Assembly: GCA_963576785.1 (NCBI GenBank)
Contig: OY756147.1
Coordinates: 2,108,001 to 2,172,000 of the forward strand
Direction of reading: 5' to 3'
Length of the DNA stretch: 64,000 nt
Origin: Chlorophyllum brunneum
Taxonomy: Eukaryota; Basidiomycota; Agaricomycetes; Agaricales; Agaricaceae
The stretch's first letter is position 1; each line of letters starts with the position of its first letter. Made by a program: the position numbers and the translations under genes. Under the pieces are notes generated by a model, which had not been told where the DNA came from, searched no databases, and worked only from the letters and a program-made list of their open reading frames with translations. Of this stretch, positions 12,419 to 24,363 are shown piece by piece.

Positions 12419-13460
12419 AGCATGCCGAATAACCTCTTTTATGAACGCGATAACGACAAGATCATGTTCCAAATTTGATGTAGCCATATTACTGCTTAGA
12501 TGGACCATTGGGGTTTACGATATACCGGATGATAATGTTTCGACTTTGATCACGAAGACCCCTTCTTCTCCAGATGTACGCTAGTTAGATATGTATCTTA
12601 TAGACACAATTGTGATGAACGATAATATTGGATTTGGCGCGCCTCACATTCTAAAATAACTTGCCGAAGAATGACATTTGGTGGTGTTTCCTCGAGACCG
12701 TGAGGCCACCGCTGATATCTCCAATCACCGAGGCCGCTCGGGTCATGTATACTCAGCAACACGTCCAATTATAAATCACTTTCTCATGAAAGCGGGAAAA
12801 CCAGGCTCCCCTCCATGTTGGGTCATGTTCTTCAAGTTCTGATTCCGAAAGCCAGAGAAACTAGGAGGGAATCATCACACCTTGGCACAATTAGTCAAGT
12901 AAGCCCAGCCTCGGACTTCTCAGGGTAGTAACACTAATACTCCTATTTCAGGGATATATCCTCGCGACGACAGGTTTACAGTCTCTTACGCTGTTTTTTA
13001 AATGGTGTACATTGATGAATCGTCATTATCCTTATCTTACAGTCTCGGCGGACACCTCAAGTTCGGTTCCTTAGCTATCAGCAGTGTTGATACATACACT
13101 TCTGTGTGCCCTTTCTAGTTATAGGGTGATACCAGGGTTTACGTGTATACTACCAAAGATGAGGAGAGCTCCAAGGTCCCCTTGGCAAGGGTTCTTCCGG
13201 CCCCCTAATAGCCATCAAAACCATCACCTTTGTACCCATTCGCAAACAGATTATGAATCTCATCTTAAATTTAATATCTTCAACTTTACAAGCAAGGGGC
13301 TCTGGAGACGAAGGCAACAGATACTTAGAGACTAGAGTCCGTTCTCTGCATGTGCTGCAAATATTTATATTTGACCAGGTTTAGATACTATTTCCATACA
13401 GACATAAGAGCAGCCGAGACGAGAAACTTATCGAAAGAGAATAGGAACAACAAGCGTATT
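12419..13460. other. Intergenic region between convergent MFS and NAT genes
   Basis: No gene is supported here. The stretch from about 13124 is the left end of the block duplicated with the second NAT: a motif around 'accagggtttac' at 13132 recurs at 16331. Confidence 0.5.
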
Positions 13461-14715
13461 CTAGTTAACCGCGGGCGTAAAAGCAGGTGCTCTACCAGTT
13501 ATATATTTGACATCTTCATCCTTCACATTTATACCAAAGACCTCCCGAATCGCTTTAATGCGATCCTCTTCCGTCTTCAACTTGCGCAACACTTCCGTTT
13601 CCGCACCGTAGGACTTTCGCACTTCATCCCTGAAGAGAGTGATCCTATACACAGGCCGCTTGGACTTCTCCAAATGAAGATTACCCTCATCTATGGTGAA
13701 TAACTTGAGGCAAATGATATTGTTCCAGAAGATGCCTGTCGGGGCGGGGTGTGTGTAAACTCCAAAGGAACCGAAGGTGATATCCGTTGGCCAGTACTCT
13801 GCATCTTCTGTGAAGGAGTATAAGTGGCGCCAGGTCCCCTCAGATGAGCCAGGTTTCTTGTGCCACGCCTCCATGTTCCATTGTTCTCCAGCGCTGGTCG
13901 AGAGATCCGCAGAGTGGGCTAAATAGATAGAAGAAATGAGTCAGAAGGCTATGTCATAGTAGACGATACTTAAAGTGGACTTACAGAGACTAGAATCAGG
14001 GGGGGCAGTGAGGGTTAAACGATGACGCTCTGTCTCTGACATCCCAACGTTGACATTATCGGGATGGTTGGACAGCAAAATCGGCTTTACGATGCATGAT
14101 ATTCCAAAGCCTACGTCGACGACGTAGGTTTGGTTACTATCAGCAGAAGGTTGGACGAAGATGACAAGGTGAGTAGGTGGCGTGTATATGGGCGGGCTGC
14201 CTGGCCCCGCTTCATTCACCCGTCCAACAGATACATACGACCTGCAGAGGATTTCACGTCAGGAGGGACATCATCATTAACCAAATATGTTTACCTAAAT
14301 CCCAAACCGCGTAGCATGTCTAACAAAAGGTTGTTCAGCCCAAAGCAGTACGATCCCTTTCGTTCCTTCACAAAGCGATCAAAGAGTCCTTGCGGGGATA
14401 CGTCCATTGTATGGTCTGGAGAGCTGTTGAATTAACATCAGTCTACTGAAAATGGCCAGATGGAGAAGGAATAGCTCACTAGTGCATGGGGGTATTTTCA
14501 AATGGAATCGTGAGCATGTGGAGTCGCATGACCCGCGACAGAGTGTCGAGATTGATAGGGAATTTCCCCGCAGCGATTGCCTCCGCATCGTAAGAAGGTT
14601 CATATTCGATGGCGGACAGATACTGTGCCACTTGAGCAGGGGTATACTTTGAGGGAACCTTCTTGATCCAGAGCCCGTCGCGTAACGTGCCGCTTGCAGG
14701 ATAAGCTGGTGTCAT
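13461..14715 (-). CDS. Arylamine N-acetyltransferase, copy 1
   Basis: It would transfer acetyl from acetyl-CoA (or malonyl from malonyl-CoA in some fungi) to arylamines, arylhydroxylamines or hydrazines in the cytosol. Four exons join in frame from ATG 14715, which opens with MTPAYPASGTLRDGLWIKKV. The catalytic triad of the family is visible: Cys in RKGSYCFGLNNLL (about residue 105), His in PPTHLVIFVQ and Asp in TYVVDVGFG. FPINLDTL and LTIPFENT match the conserved N-terminal helical bundle. The C-terminal domain holds EQWNMEAWH, LYSFTEDAEYWP and NIICLKLFTIDEGNL, and ends at TAA 13461. Introns are about 55 bp and splice cleanly, so the gene looks functional. A second copy lies 1.8 kb upstream on the same strand. 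Fusarium NATs of this family detoxify plant benzoxazolinone-derived aminophenols. A comparable role here is inference. Confidence 0.9.
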
Positions 14716-16537
14716 GGCTAGTGAAGTATACTGAGTACTGAGGATTTGTCTGGAATCCGTCTGGAATGGCTAACAGCCTTATATACTTGGGCTTTGACTG
14801 ATCTAGCTAACTTGGTCGTGAGGATTTGATTGATAATGGCTGGACTATAATACGTTGCAGGCTGAGTGAACCAAGTAGAGCGAACTGTGATCATACTAAA
14901 TCGGTTGACGCCTGTCAAAATTGATGATATTGATGAGGAATACTTCAGCTCCGTCGAGTTTCACGAGTATTGTGCTGGATCTGATCAAGATTGATCGAAG
15001 TGTGGTCATCAGAACAACCACCCCACCACCTTGTCCTTGGCAAGGCTATGTGGTGGGTGTTTCTATTGCTGTTTTGACGAAAAGGGAATACAGCTCGCCT
15101 CCAAGACTCTTTCTATAAACCCTGACAGGCACTATCTTAGCCGCCCCCAACCCATCGTTCCCATTGCCCCTTCTTCTGTCTCGAGCACGAACACGAGTGC
15201 GTCGGGTGCTGCTAGTTCTCTTCACACTTCACACTTCTTCGAATTTTCCGGGATATGACTCTAGTGTGCCGATATTCCGGAGTGGGTCTGCAGCCTCCCG
15301 TCAACATCTCCGGAGCTTAGATGATGCTGGTAGCATGTCTTCACACGACTATCGACGGTGGTTCATCCGGCTTACAGGTCTTTGGACTTCTAGTCTCCCA
15401 GACTTACTCAGCGTTTCGCTCATGCTATTCGGGTGAACCGTCAGGTGGTTTGGCAGCCTTATGCGACGCAAATGGCCTCAACCAGTCGTACTACTGCGAG
15501 TTTTCCTCCGTCTATGAGACACTGGTCTGCTTCTACCACATCTTCAACCAACGCGTTCCTTCACAATAGTTCTAATCACTCACCGCGACAGTGCCGAACA
15601 TGATGTATCTGTCGGTATCGCTGTCGCTGCAAGTGATAGTTTGATTCTTCATGGCTTCCACCTCCATCTCCACCTCCATCACAGAGAACCACTGTCGAGT
15701 CGAATTACCACGAAACGTCTAGCACATCATCGCAGACCGCACGATTTGGCCACCTCTCCTTCCATTGTTTCATCCTCCTGAGCTAAATGATCAACGATCT
15801 CGTGTGATTCCGTTAACATGATTGTTCATCACCTTCTGCGGCTTAGCCACGTTCCCAGTCTCTGTTGTAGATGTCGTGAGTACGGAATGTATTTCAAGCC
15901 TAACAAAGTCACACGATATTCCGCGACCCAGCAGGTGCGGCTCCACTAGCACCTCCGACCCTGGGAGTTAGTATCCTTTCACTCTATCTCTGCTCCGCCT
16001 ATGTCGCATTTTTGCTTTAGTTTTATTAATCCATCAGCAAGCTTGATGTATTCAAGAGGAAATGCGGTGTACCCTATCGTGCGCACTTTCAAGCAGTGGG
16101 ACACATGGTAAGAACAAGAAAGGCCAGGGTCTGACTTAACTTGGTCCAGATTAACGTGCCCCTGGTAAACGCTGAGGTATTCAGCCCAAGTACTAATTGG
16201 CTCATCGTGTGTCTGACGAGTGACTCACTGCCACCTGTGTTGCTGTATTCTGTTATCGGCAGCTTCAATATATACATATCGGTCTGCCCTGGGTGCCCTT
16301 GAACTGATTGGTATTCTACTGATAGCGCGGTACCAGGGTTTACATAGGTACTACCAAAGATGGGTGGCAGACTCCCAGGGTCGAGGGTTTGATATAAGCA
16401 TACTGGGAACAGAGTCCGTTCTCAGCACGCGCTTCAAATATTATATCCGACTAGGTTTAAATAGTCTATCCGCATTGGCGTGCCGGCGGCCGAGATGAGG
16501 ACCTGAACAAATGAGAATAGGAAGAAAGAATGCTGTT
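14716..16537. other. Spacer between the NAT copies
   Basis: No convincing gene. Part of it (15785-16110 and 16325-16537) is duplicated flank. The interval 14920-15780 contains Ser/Thr-rich short frames (for example 15164-15569) with no family features. It could be decayed or inserted sequence. Confidence 0.4.
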
Positions 16538-17789
16538 CTAATTGGACACGGTAGTGTAAGCAGGTACTCTACCAGTCATATATACGGCATCTTCGTCCTT
16601 CAAATCTATACCAAAGAACTCCCTAATCGCTCTAATCCGGTCCACCTCCGTCTCCAGCTTGCGCAACAGTTCTGATTCTGCACCCCAAGTTCTCCTCACC
16701 TCATCCTTGAAGATAACGATCCTATACATAGGTCGCTTGGACTTTTCCAATTGAAGATTACCCTCATCTATAGTGAATAACTTGAGGCAAACGATATTAT
16801 TCCAGAATATGTTTGTCGGATTTGGTCGTGTAGCAACCCCAAAGGAGCCAAAGATAATATCCGCCAGCCAGTACTCCGCATTTTCTTTGAAGGAGTATAG
16901 GAGGCGCCAGATGCCCTCGGATGAGTCAGCTTTCCTATGCCACACCTCCATGTTCCATTGTTCTCCGGCAGTCATCGAGAGATCTGCCGAATGTGCTAAT
17001 AGATAAAAGAAACGGCTCAAAATGCTAGTTCAGAGTAGACGATAATTAGAGTGGACTTACAGAGACTAGAATCCGAGCGTGAACTGCGGGTTAAGCGATG
17101 ACGCTCGGTCTCTGAAACCCCATAGTTGATATTATCGGGATTGTTTGACAACAAAATTGGTTGTATTATGCATGACGACCCAAATCCCACGTCGACGACG
17201 TAGGTTTGGTTGTTATCAGCAGAAGGCTGAACGAGGATGACAAGATGAGTAGGTGGCGCGTACGAGGGTGGGCTACCTGTTGCTGCCTCGTTCACTCGTC
17301 CACCACAAGTATACGCCCTGGGAGAATTGTACCTCAAGAAGATATCGTCATCAAACAGATATGCTCACCTAAATCCCAAACCGCGTAGCATTTCTAACAA
17401 TAGGCCATTTTGCCCAAAGCAGTATGATCCCTTTCGTTCCTTCACAAACCGATGAAAGAGTCCTTGCGGGGATACGTCCATTGTATGTTCCGCAGTACTG
17501 GTGAATTAACATCAGTCTGCTGAAAACGGCCTGAAGGAGAAGAAATGGCTCACTAGTGCATGGAGGTATTTTCAAACGGAAACGTGAGCATATGTAGCCG
17601 CATAACTCGCGTCAGGCTGTCAAGATTGGGAGGGAATTTTCCAGACGAGATGTCCTCCACATCGTAAGATGGCTCATATTCGATGGCGGACAGATATTGT
17701 GCCACCTGATCAGGGGTATACTGTGAGGGAACCTTCTTGATCCAGAGCCCGTCACGCAACGCGCCGCTCGCAGGATAGGGTGGTGTCAT
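16538..17789 (-). CDS. Arylamine N-acetyltransferase, copy 2
   Basis: This is a tandem paralogue of the copy at 13461-14715 with the same four-exon layout and intron positions. It starts MTPPYPASGALRDGLWIKKV at 17789. The catalytic Cys is in RKGSYCFGQNGLL, the His in PPTHLVILVQ and the Asp in YVVDVGFGSS, so the triad is complete. The start, the EYEPSYD segment and the C-terminal INPUT-like region (EQWNMEVWHRK, YWLADIIFGSFG) are closely conserved with copy 1. Differences cluster in the exon around RSSRSDSSLC (TAPPDSSLC in copy 1), and charge changes are scattered through the C-terminal 60 residues. All splice sites are intact and there is no in-frame stop, so it is likely functional. The differences leave room for altered substrate preference, which is inference. 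Confidence 0.9.
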
Positions 17790-20700
17790 CGCTAGTGAAA
17801 CTTACTGAGGATTCGTCCTGTGAACGTCTAACAGTCTTATATACTCGGGTTTTGACTCATTCAGCTTACCTGGTCGTGAAGATTTGATAGGTAATGGCTG
17901 GATAATAGCAATACCACGCTGCACAGACACAGGGCTGAGTAAATGATTGGTCAATGATCTCGTGATTCCGTTGACATGATTGACATCGCCTTCTGGCGCT
18001 TAGCCGTGTTCCAAGCCTCTGTTATGATTTCGTGGATACTCGAGCCTAACAAAAGTCACTCGATATTAAGTCACACCGTTGAACCAACTCTAGGGGACCC
18101 ACCACTGCTCCACTGGCACCTCCGGCCATCTAGGAGTTGACACCCGTCCCCACTCCGCGTATGTCGCTTGGGCTTTACCAATTCATCAGCAAGTTTGATG
18201 AATTAAAGCAGTGTACCTTATCATGCGCACCTTCGAGAACGTGAATTACTGATGTGCGGGACACATGGTAAGAACAAGAAGGACTAACGTCTGAGTTAGC
18301 TTGGTCCAAATTAACGTGCTCTTGGTCAACCCGGAGGTCTTAAGCCCAAGTCCCGCGGCAAGGGGGCACGAGGGTTGGACGAGCCCTTACTTGGGAAAAG
18401 AAATACGCACCTGAAGGTCTGAACTTACGCTTATAGCTGGTGGTCTTCACTCCAAGGTTGTACCTACTTTCAATGTCTGGTGAAAACTCGCCTAGGAAGA
18501 CGCTGTAAAGGTCTGATACGAGTTAGGGCGAGGATCGCGATCGTCGACTACGAAGACACAAAAGCGAGATACTCACTGGTTGATAATTTTCAATCGCTTA
18601 CTCTGCTGTGTAACCAATGTACGACACGAATGACGGGGGCTGAATCACAAGGGGTATCATGGAACGGTGGCCTACCAGGTTGTTGGATTGATGGTTTGGC
18701 CTCCGGGCATTGATCAACACAGACGGCCTGCACAAACCCGAGATAACAAGCGACAGAGGTTAAGAAGCTAGGTGACGAGCTGATCTATGACCCTTGTGGC
18801 TAATAATAGACAATCCTGAGCGAATCAATGGCACTACGTCCACCCGAGATGTCTTCCGTGTCCGTGGAATGGGTAGTCCACTAATTTTGACGAGGATTGC
18901 ACACGAGCCGGTGTAATAGAATGACGTGGCGACCATAACATCGGACTAGAGCCGGAGGGGGACAACAAGAATTAATTGCGGCCAATGTTCCTGAAGGCTT
19001 CCGAAAACGATCCACATATCCACCGGGCGAATAGGTGCATAGAGAAACCAATCGCAGTCACCGAAATTGGTGGGAACGGCCACTCTTGCAACAGACTTGA
19101 TGAGACCAGGTGTTATCCAGGACACACTCAAAGGAAGGCATCGGGGTGGCCAAAAGTCAGAGCCAGTTGAAGACCAAATCCTTGGAACTAGGGCAGAGCG
19201 TCGGGTGGACTTGAATGGCCGACATTTCGGGCGCATACAACCAGTTGAATGTCCAATGGTGCCTTGATCTTGCACGTAGGATGATCAAAAGGTCTTTTAC
19301 ACACAGGCCAACGTCCGGGGGTATCATCGTCGGCCTCCTCAACCACGGCGGAAGGACTTGCGATACAGAACACGACCAATTTTTAGAATGCCAGCCAGCA
19401 GAGTCAACAGTAAATGACGCGTTCTTGGTCTTCATTGACAGTCTTGGTGGGTTGAGGTGAATTCGCCACCGAACTCGAAAGGGATACGCCACCAGGAGAA
19501 TAGGTTATAAACAGAGCATATAGGGAACGAGGAGGTAGAAGTGAGAAAGAAAGCAGTGGGTGGCAGGGAAGAAGAAAGGGTTGTTTTTCTGGAGCGTTAC
19601 AATAATTCGAGACAACACTTTTATACACTGCTGGACCGTTACCTTGTCACACTTCTCTGTTGATTTCCTAAGTCCAAGCACAGCAGAAAGGTAGCGTATA
19701 CGCTACATTCAGGGTCAGTTAAGGTCTAGAAGCACTTGATTTGGAACGGTGCAATATCATGTATGAATCGGGGCATCAAAGCACGCTCTCATTTCGGGTT
19801 GCTGCTGTTGGGTTGCCACACTTCGCGGTGATTGGTAATTCCACACCTGTGCACATTTCCTTGATTCACATCGGTTAACGATCCAGACCGTTGTGGCATT
19901 GGGCTTTTGACCAGTATTGCACGCAATTCCTCAGAGTGTGAGTGGCATTCCCAGTGGCAATGCACATCGGGGGGGAGTCTTACAATTGTTACGTACAAAC
20001 TACACTGTAATTCTCGAAAAGCAACAAACACAAGAGAAATGAGGCTTTGATCATTGACTGTAGATGGCCCTTTCCTGGTCCCCGGAATAAGCGGTGTGTG
20101 TAACCGCGAGGGGGACCCACAAGGTATGAGCTAGTTTGGGATCATGCAACTGTGTTATTGTGACGGCTCAGTTCTGCATCCGTGCCGAAACCCTTTATTT
20201 GTATCCTATCTCAGCACTTCTCTGAGACTGGTCCTCTTGCCGACGGTACACGTCTGACACCCTACGGCTCTTCGGTTCAGCAAACTAATAGCCCAATGAA
20301 AGAACACCTTCGGTCCGGGTTTTCTTCTCAAGACCCATTAATGTAATAGAGAGCACAGCATCGATTCGTAGAAGTGGTGCTGTTATGCTTCTGATACAAG
20401 ATACAAGCTGTTATACCATAAATCCAACGACGACACAACTTTCTCCCTCTGGGGTTCATCGGAAATGGTTGGCTCTGATGTACAACCTTCCGTGGTTCAG
20501 GGTTTCGACAAACACATCTATCCAGGTTACGTTGAGATCAACGGATGACGTCTCCATTCCAAGTGAAGCATCGCGGTCTAGACACCAGTTGTTGCAAAGT
20601 CTTCATCGATTGATTTACTGTCGGTGGCAGGGTACTCGGAGCACGATAATCACCTCTCCCAATCTATCCCCGGCCACCGAGTACTGCACCGTGTTGAGCT

Positions 20701-21090
20701 AGAATACAAATTCTTGGCGAATACCCCATGGTAGTAATATCCAGACGCGACATTGCGATGTAGAGTGTCTTTTCCATGCACAAATGTTAGGTACGAGTTA
20801 GAAGACTTGCGAGTTTTCAGACCTGATATTCTGTGGCGTTGTGTGGCGTCGCGGATTCGTTTTCCGTAGCCCCTGAAAGTGTGAAGTTCAGCAGAAACTA
20901 GACGTTATTCGCCGTAGGTCTAAAAACTTTCCTTAGTGACTGGATCCGTGTCCAAGGCCACCACTAGCGACGCCTGGCTCATCGGTTCATGTAGTGCATC
21001 ACGTGTTTCCGACCCTTTGCAGGGTTCCGGCTAATATAAGTACTTGTCCACCGGCAAGCTTCGTAAATTCCACTTCCACACCGTCTTGCG
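17790..21090. other. Gene-poor interval upstream of NAT copy 2 and PEX19
   Basis: The first 0.5 kb is duplicated flank. The rest contains only short ORFs. A pair of overlapping frames on opposite strands at 19157-19492 is open, but has no splice partners or recognisable domain. Nothing else can be supported. The last few hundred bases presumably serve as the PEX19 promoter. Confidence 0.4.
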
Positions 21091-22536
21091 ATGTCCAAAC
21101 AACCCACGAAACCAATATTACAAAGAATACAAACAGCAAGTGATGATGAACTTGACGACCTAGACGGTACGTACCATATCTACTCTTCATCAGCGACCAA
21201 CAGCACAAACTCATACTCTCCTTTACCAAAATTTCACTCTTGTGGCGCAACGGTTGTATTTCAATAGACGTCCTCGAAGAGTTCTCTCCAGCCAATTCCA
21301 TACCATCCGCACCACCTCCAAGTGCATTACCTTCAACAACATTCGGTAACCGACCACGCAACAACACTCGTGTCGATGGACCACCGATCTCAATCCCAGG
21401 CACTGGACCAAAACTCAAACCTACCTCCGAAAAAGAAGAACTAGACGAAGACAAGCTTTCACAAGAGTTTGCTCGTGAACTTCAAAAGGGGATGGAAGAT
21501 CTCATGCAAGAACTTGGTCTTCCAGGTGGAGATAAAACTGGTTCATCGTCCAGTGGGAATGCAGGTGGTAGTGGTGGTGGAACGGACATGACAGAAGAAG
21601 AAAGAGCAAAGGTGTTAAAGGCTGCTTGGGAAGCGATGTTGGTTGAGGGTTTGAACGGAGGTGATGCTGACGGTGCTCTCTCAGGGTTGGGTGAACTCTT
21701 AGATAAAGACGGTGTGAAACCAAAGCCAGAATCTGAGGACCCCAATCCCTCAACAAGAGATTTCGAATCGCGGATTAAACAAGCCAGGGACAGACTCAAA
21801 GAGAGCGAAAAGAACCTTCAGGTATGTGATACCACTTAATATAAGCGCTGACCACAATCACTGATATCATGATATCCCTTTCTAAATCCACTTTAACCAC
21901 CCTTACGAATCCTCACTTCATGATGAAAGTCTAATCCAACTGCTCCCGGTCCAGACCAAAATACCGAATCCCTCGAACAACTCCTCGCTTCCCTGGGTAA
22001 TCTAGGTCTCGGAGGTGGCGCGGGAGATGAAAACATGGATGAAAGCGAACTCGCCGGAATCCTCGAAGGCATGATGGGTCAACTAATGAGCAAAGAAGTC
22101 TTATACGAACCTCTCAAAGAACTCTCAGACAAAGCAAGTCTTTAATTTTATCAATCAAATAAAAAGAAAACCTCTCATCCTCATCCATCCTAGTTCCCCG
22201 AATACCTCGCAAATCCACCAAACGCCTTAGACCCAACCGACAAGACACGTTACGAGAAACAATTCTCCTACGTCCAACAAATAATCAAAGTATTCGACGA
22301 ACCAAGTTACAGCGACACAAACACAGAAGCTAGCAAGAAAATCATGACTCTCATGAACGAGGTACCTCTCCCCCTCTCCTTAGCTTCATTCTTCTCTCTC
22401 ATATTAATTTACCCGTCTCCTTCAAAATTAGATGCAAAACGAAGGTTCGCCTCCTCCCGAGATCATGGGACCTCTTCCTCCAGGCTTCGAGAACGGCATG
22501 CCCGCACCTGGAGACGAGAACTGCGTTGTCGCTTAA
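21091..22536 (+). CDS. PEX19: Peroxin 19, farnesylated peroxisomal membrane-protein chaperone
   Basis: Pex19 binds newly made peroxisomal membrane proteins in the cytosol and docks on Pex3 at the peroxisome. The ATG at 21091 opens MSKQPTKPILQRIQ, and the acidic DDELDDLDDVLEEF segment is typical of the N-terminal Pex3- and Pex14-binding region. A Gly/Ser linker follows, then DFESRIKQARDRLKESEKNL, ESLEQLLASLGNLGLGGG, LEGMMGQLMSKEVLYEPLKE, FPEYLANPP and YEKQFSYVQQIIKVFDEPSY. These are the conserved helices of the cargo-binding domain. The C terminus is PPPEIMGPLPPGFENG and then ENCVVA, a CaaX box for farnesylation. Splicing uses GT-AG introns plus one with a GC donor (gcaagt at 22135) just after LSDK. 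The acceptor before SNPTAPGPDQN was chosen because it keeps phase. The gene appears intact and stops at 22536. Confidence 0.92.
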
Positions 22537-23560
22537 AGAGTCTATCAAATATCCATGTATCATATACTCTTACTTCTGTCTTTCTTTTTTTTTTTCCTTA
22601 CCTCGGATTGGGATCGTTTTACTTACATCCAAGAAAATATGGGAATTCACGTATTGGACCTATCTTATTACCTCCATTTTTTCTTAATATATTCACCGTC
22701 GTTACCCTAGAGATTTAAGGCGAAAACAGCGCCTGGTAACGTCGGATCTGAAGTTCTTCGATGACGTTTCACCTTGGTCAGGATAATGATACCAATATAT
22801 TTATTCTCGTATCCCCTATGCATTAATGCACAGAAGAACTTGCCTATCGCATAGTATAGTCTACTAGCTAGGTCATGTCACATACACAGACGAAACATCA
22901 CAAACCACAGTACATACTTGAGAGGACTACGAAAACAGAAGAGGACAAGGGGGATAAATAGGAAAGCTGTTTCGAACGTTTGGACATGGATTAAAGATGG
23001 GTGTCATACATAGAGCCAGATCGGATGAAAAGGAGGTGGGGGAGAGGATACTGTGAAGATAGTCCCGGGGTTTGAAACCAAGGAAAGAACCACGGGCGAT
23101 ATCACAACATGGAAACAGAGAGCGAGTGAGCGAGGAGGAAAGACGAGGGGGACCGGCACTAACGGATAGAACCACACCAAACGTTAATGGTACATGGATA
23201 CAAACAACTTTGGGCTCCAACGAGGCCGGGGATGAAACATGGAAGGGGTAGGGTCCGCAAGGGAGGGGAAATGGATTGTGGAATGACGAAGGACAAGAGA
23301 GAGAAAGCAGAAGGTAGCATAGCGATGGCGGGATGTTTGTTGCGCTGTGTACGAACGCAGCACACGAGGTCAACGAGGTTTCCGGTTCACATAGGGTTCC
23401 GAACCAAAACGAGAGATCAGAGATAATCGCGAGATATTGACGACTGCAGCGTTCCGTTCCGTCGCCCGACCAGTCATCGAGAAGTTGAGGTTATATGTAG
23501 GCGTTGATGTCAGGTCGGACACGAAACCTCAGATCGCTCAGGCCTAAGAGGCATGGATTA
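22537..23560. other. 3' region of PEX19 and intergenic sequence
   Basis: A poly-T tract near 22576 lies just after the PEX19 stop. A 148-codon minus-strand frame at 22927-23373 has no family features and I do not count it as a gene. Nothing else seen. Confidence 0.4.
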
Positions 23561-23566
23561 GATTAA

Positions 23567-24363
23567 TCAAGGACCATATGATGTCGAGAGACACACCGCT
23601 GTTTCAGTTGACTGGGGCTCTACATCGGCTTGTGCCTCTGCCTCAGGCTCCTCATTGATTGTCTCGGAGACATTGACAGTATCAGCAGCGGGTTCTTGAC
23701 CCTCAACCTGGTTGAGCTGGACATGAGTTCGATTTTCCCACACAAGAGATGGTCGGCCCAACGGCGCTAAAATGCGAAGAAGGTGGACGTAGATTGAATG
23801 CGAACCTTGGACGCGGGTTTCTTGGAGCCAGCTCTGGAGGGTGGTTTGGAGGCAGCTTTCCCATCGGCTTTGGAAGTGGGTTTGGCACTGGCCCTGGATG
23901 CAGGCTTGCCACTCGCTTTTGAAGATGGCTTTCCGCTTGCTTCCGCGGTTTTGGAAGCCGGCTTGTTAGAAGCCTTAGACGGCGGTTTGGCAGCAGTCTT
24001 GGATGCAGGTTTGGCCTGTCATAAGGGATCATGTGAGGGGAGATGAGTTAAACACGCGAAAAGGGCACGGACCTTCTTCGCAGGCGGTTCTTCTCCCTCG
24101 CCTTCAGGTGCCGCGCCATTGGTCTCAGTAGGCCCAGAAGGTTCAGCCTCCTTGCGTTTCTTGCCACGAGCAGACTTGGGTTTTTCTTCCTTATCTGCAT
24201 CGTCCTCCTGCTTCTCCTTATCGGCCTTCTTGGCTCTGGGTTTGGCGGTGGCCTTCTTTACAGCAGGCCCCGGTTTTGGTTGATCCTTGATACGAGAGGA
24301 GCGCCGGGGCTCTGATGCAGGTGCACCAGATTCTCCAGCAGCAGCAGCAGCTTTGCGAGGCAT
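23567..24363 (-). CDS. Lys/Ala-rich nuclear-type protein with SK-P repeats
   Basis: Function not recognised. Exon 1 from ATG 24363 encodes MPRKAAAAAGESGAPASEPR followed by RSSRIKDQPKPGPAVKK and a bipartite-looking basic run (ARGKKRKEAEP), consistent with nuclear localisation. After an intron with donor GTCCGT near 24072, exon 2 (about 24016-23800) encodes at least eight degenerate repeats of the form (A/G)KP(A/S)SK. These give a histone-H1-tail-like or DNA-binding, highly charged disordered segment. The end is uncertain. Splicing at GTTCGC (about 23802) to the acceptor at 23764 leads to a basic tail stopping near 23620. The more coding-like acidic frame (EEPEAEAQADVEPQ) ending at 23567 would need a one-base shift. 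A role in chromatin is inferred from composition only. Confidence 0.6.

Larger units (their letters stand above)
13124..18350. repeat. Imperfect tandem segmental duplication carrying the two NAT genes
   Basis: The two NAT genes are embedded in matching flanks. The downstream sequence at 13124-13490 resembles 16325-16560: 'gtaccagggtttac', 'agagtccgttctc' and 'gagaataggaa' recur in order. The upstream sequence at 15785-16110 resembles 17945-18300: 'gatctcgtg', 'ttccgtt', 'catgatt' and 'ggacacatggtaagaacaag' recur. The copies are separated by about 0.9 kb (roughly 14.9-15.8 kb) with no counterpart after the second gene, so the block was duplicated and then one copy gained, or the other lost, that segment. 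Confidence 0.7.

Noticed and set aside
19157..19492. Overlapping ORFs on both strands, possibly a gene
   Set aside because: Both frames are open over the same interval, no domain could be recognised and neither extends through plausible introns.
22927..23373. Minus-strand ORF of 148 codons
   Set aside because: No motif, no flanking splice signals, Ser/Pro/Cys-rich composition typical of chance frames in GC-rich antisense sequence.
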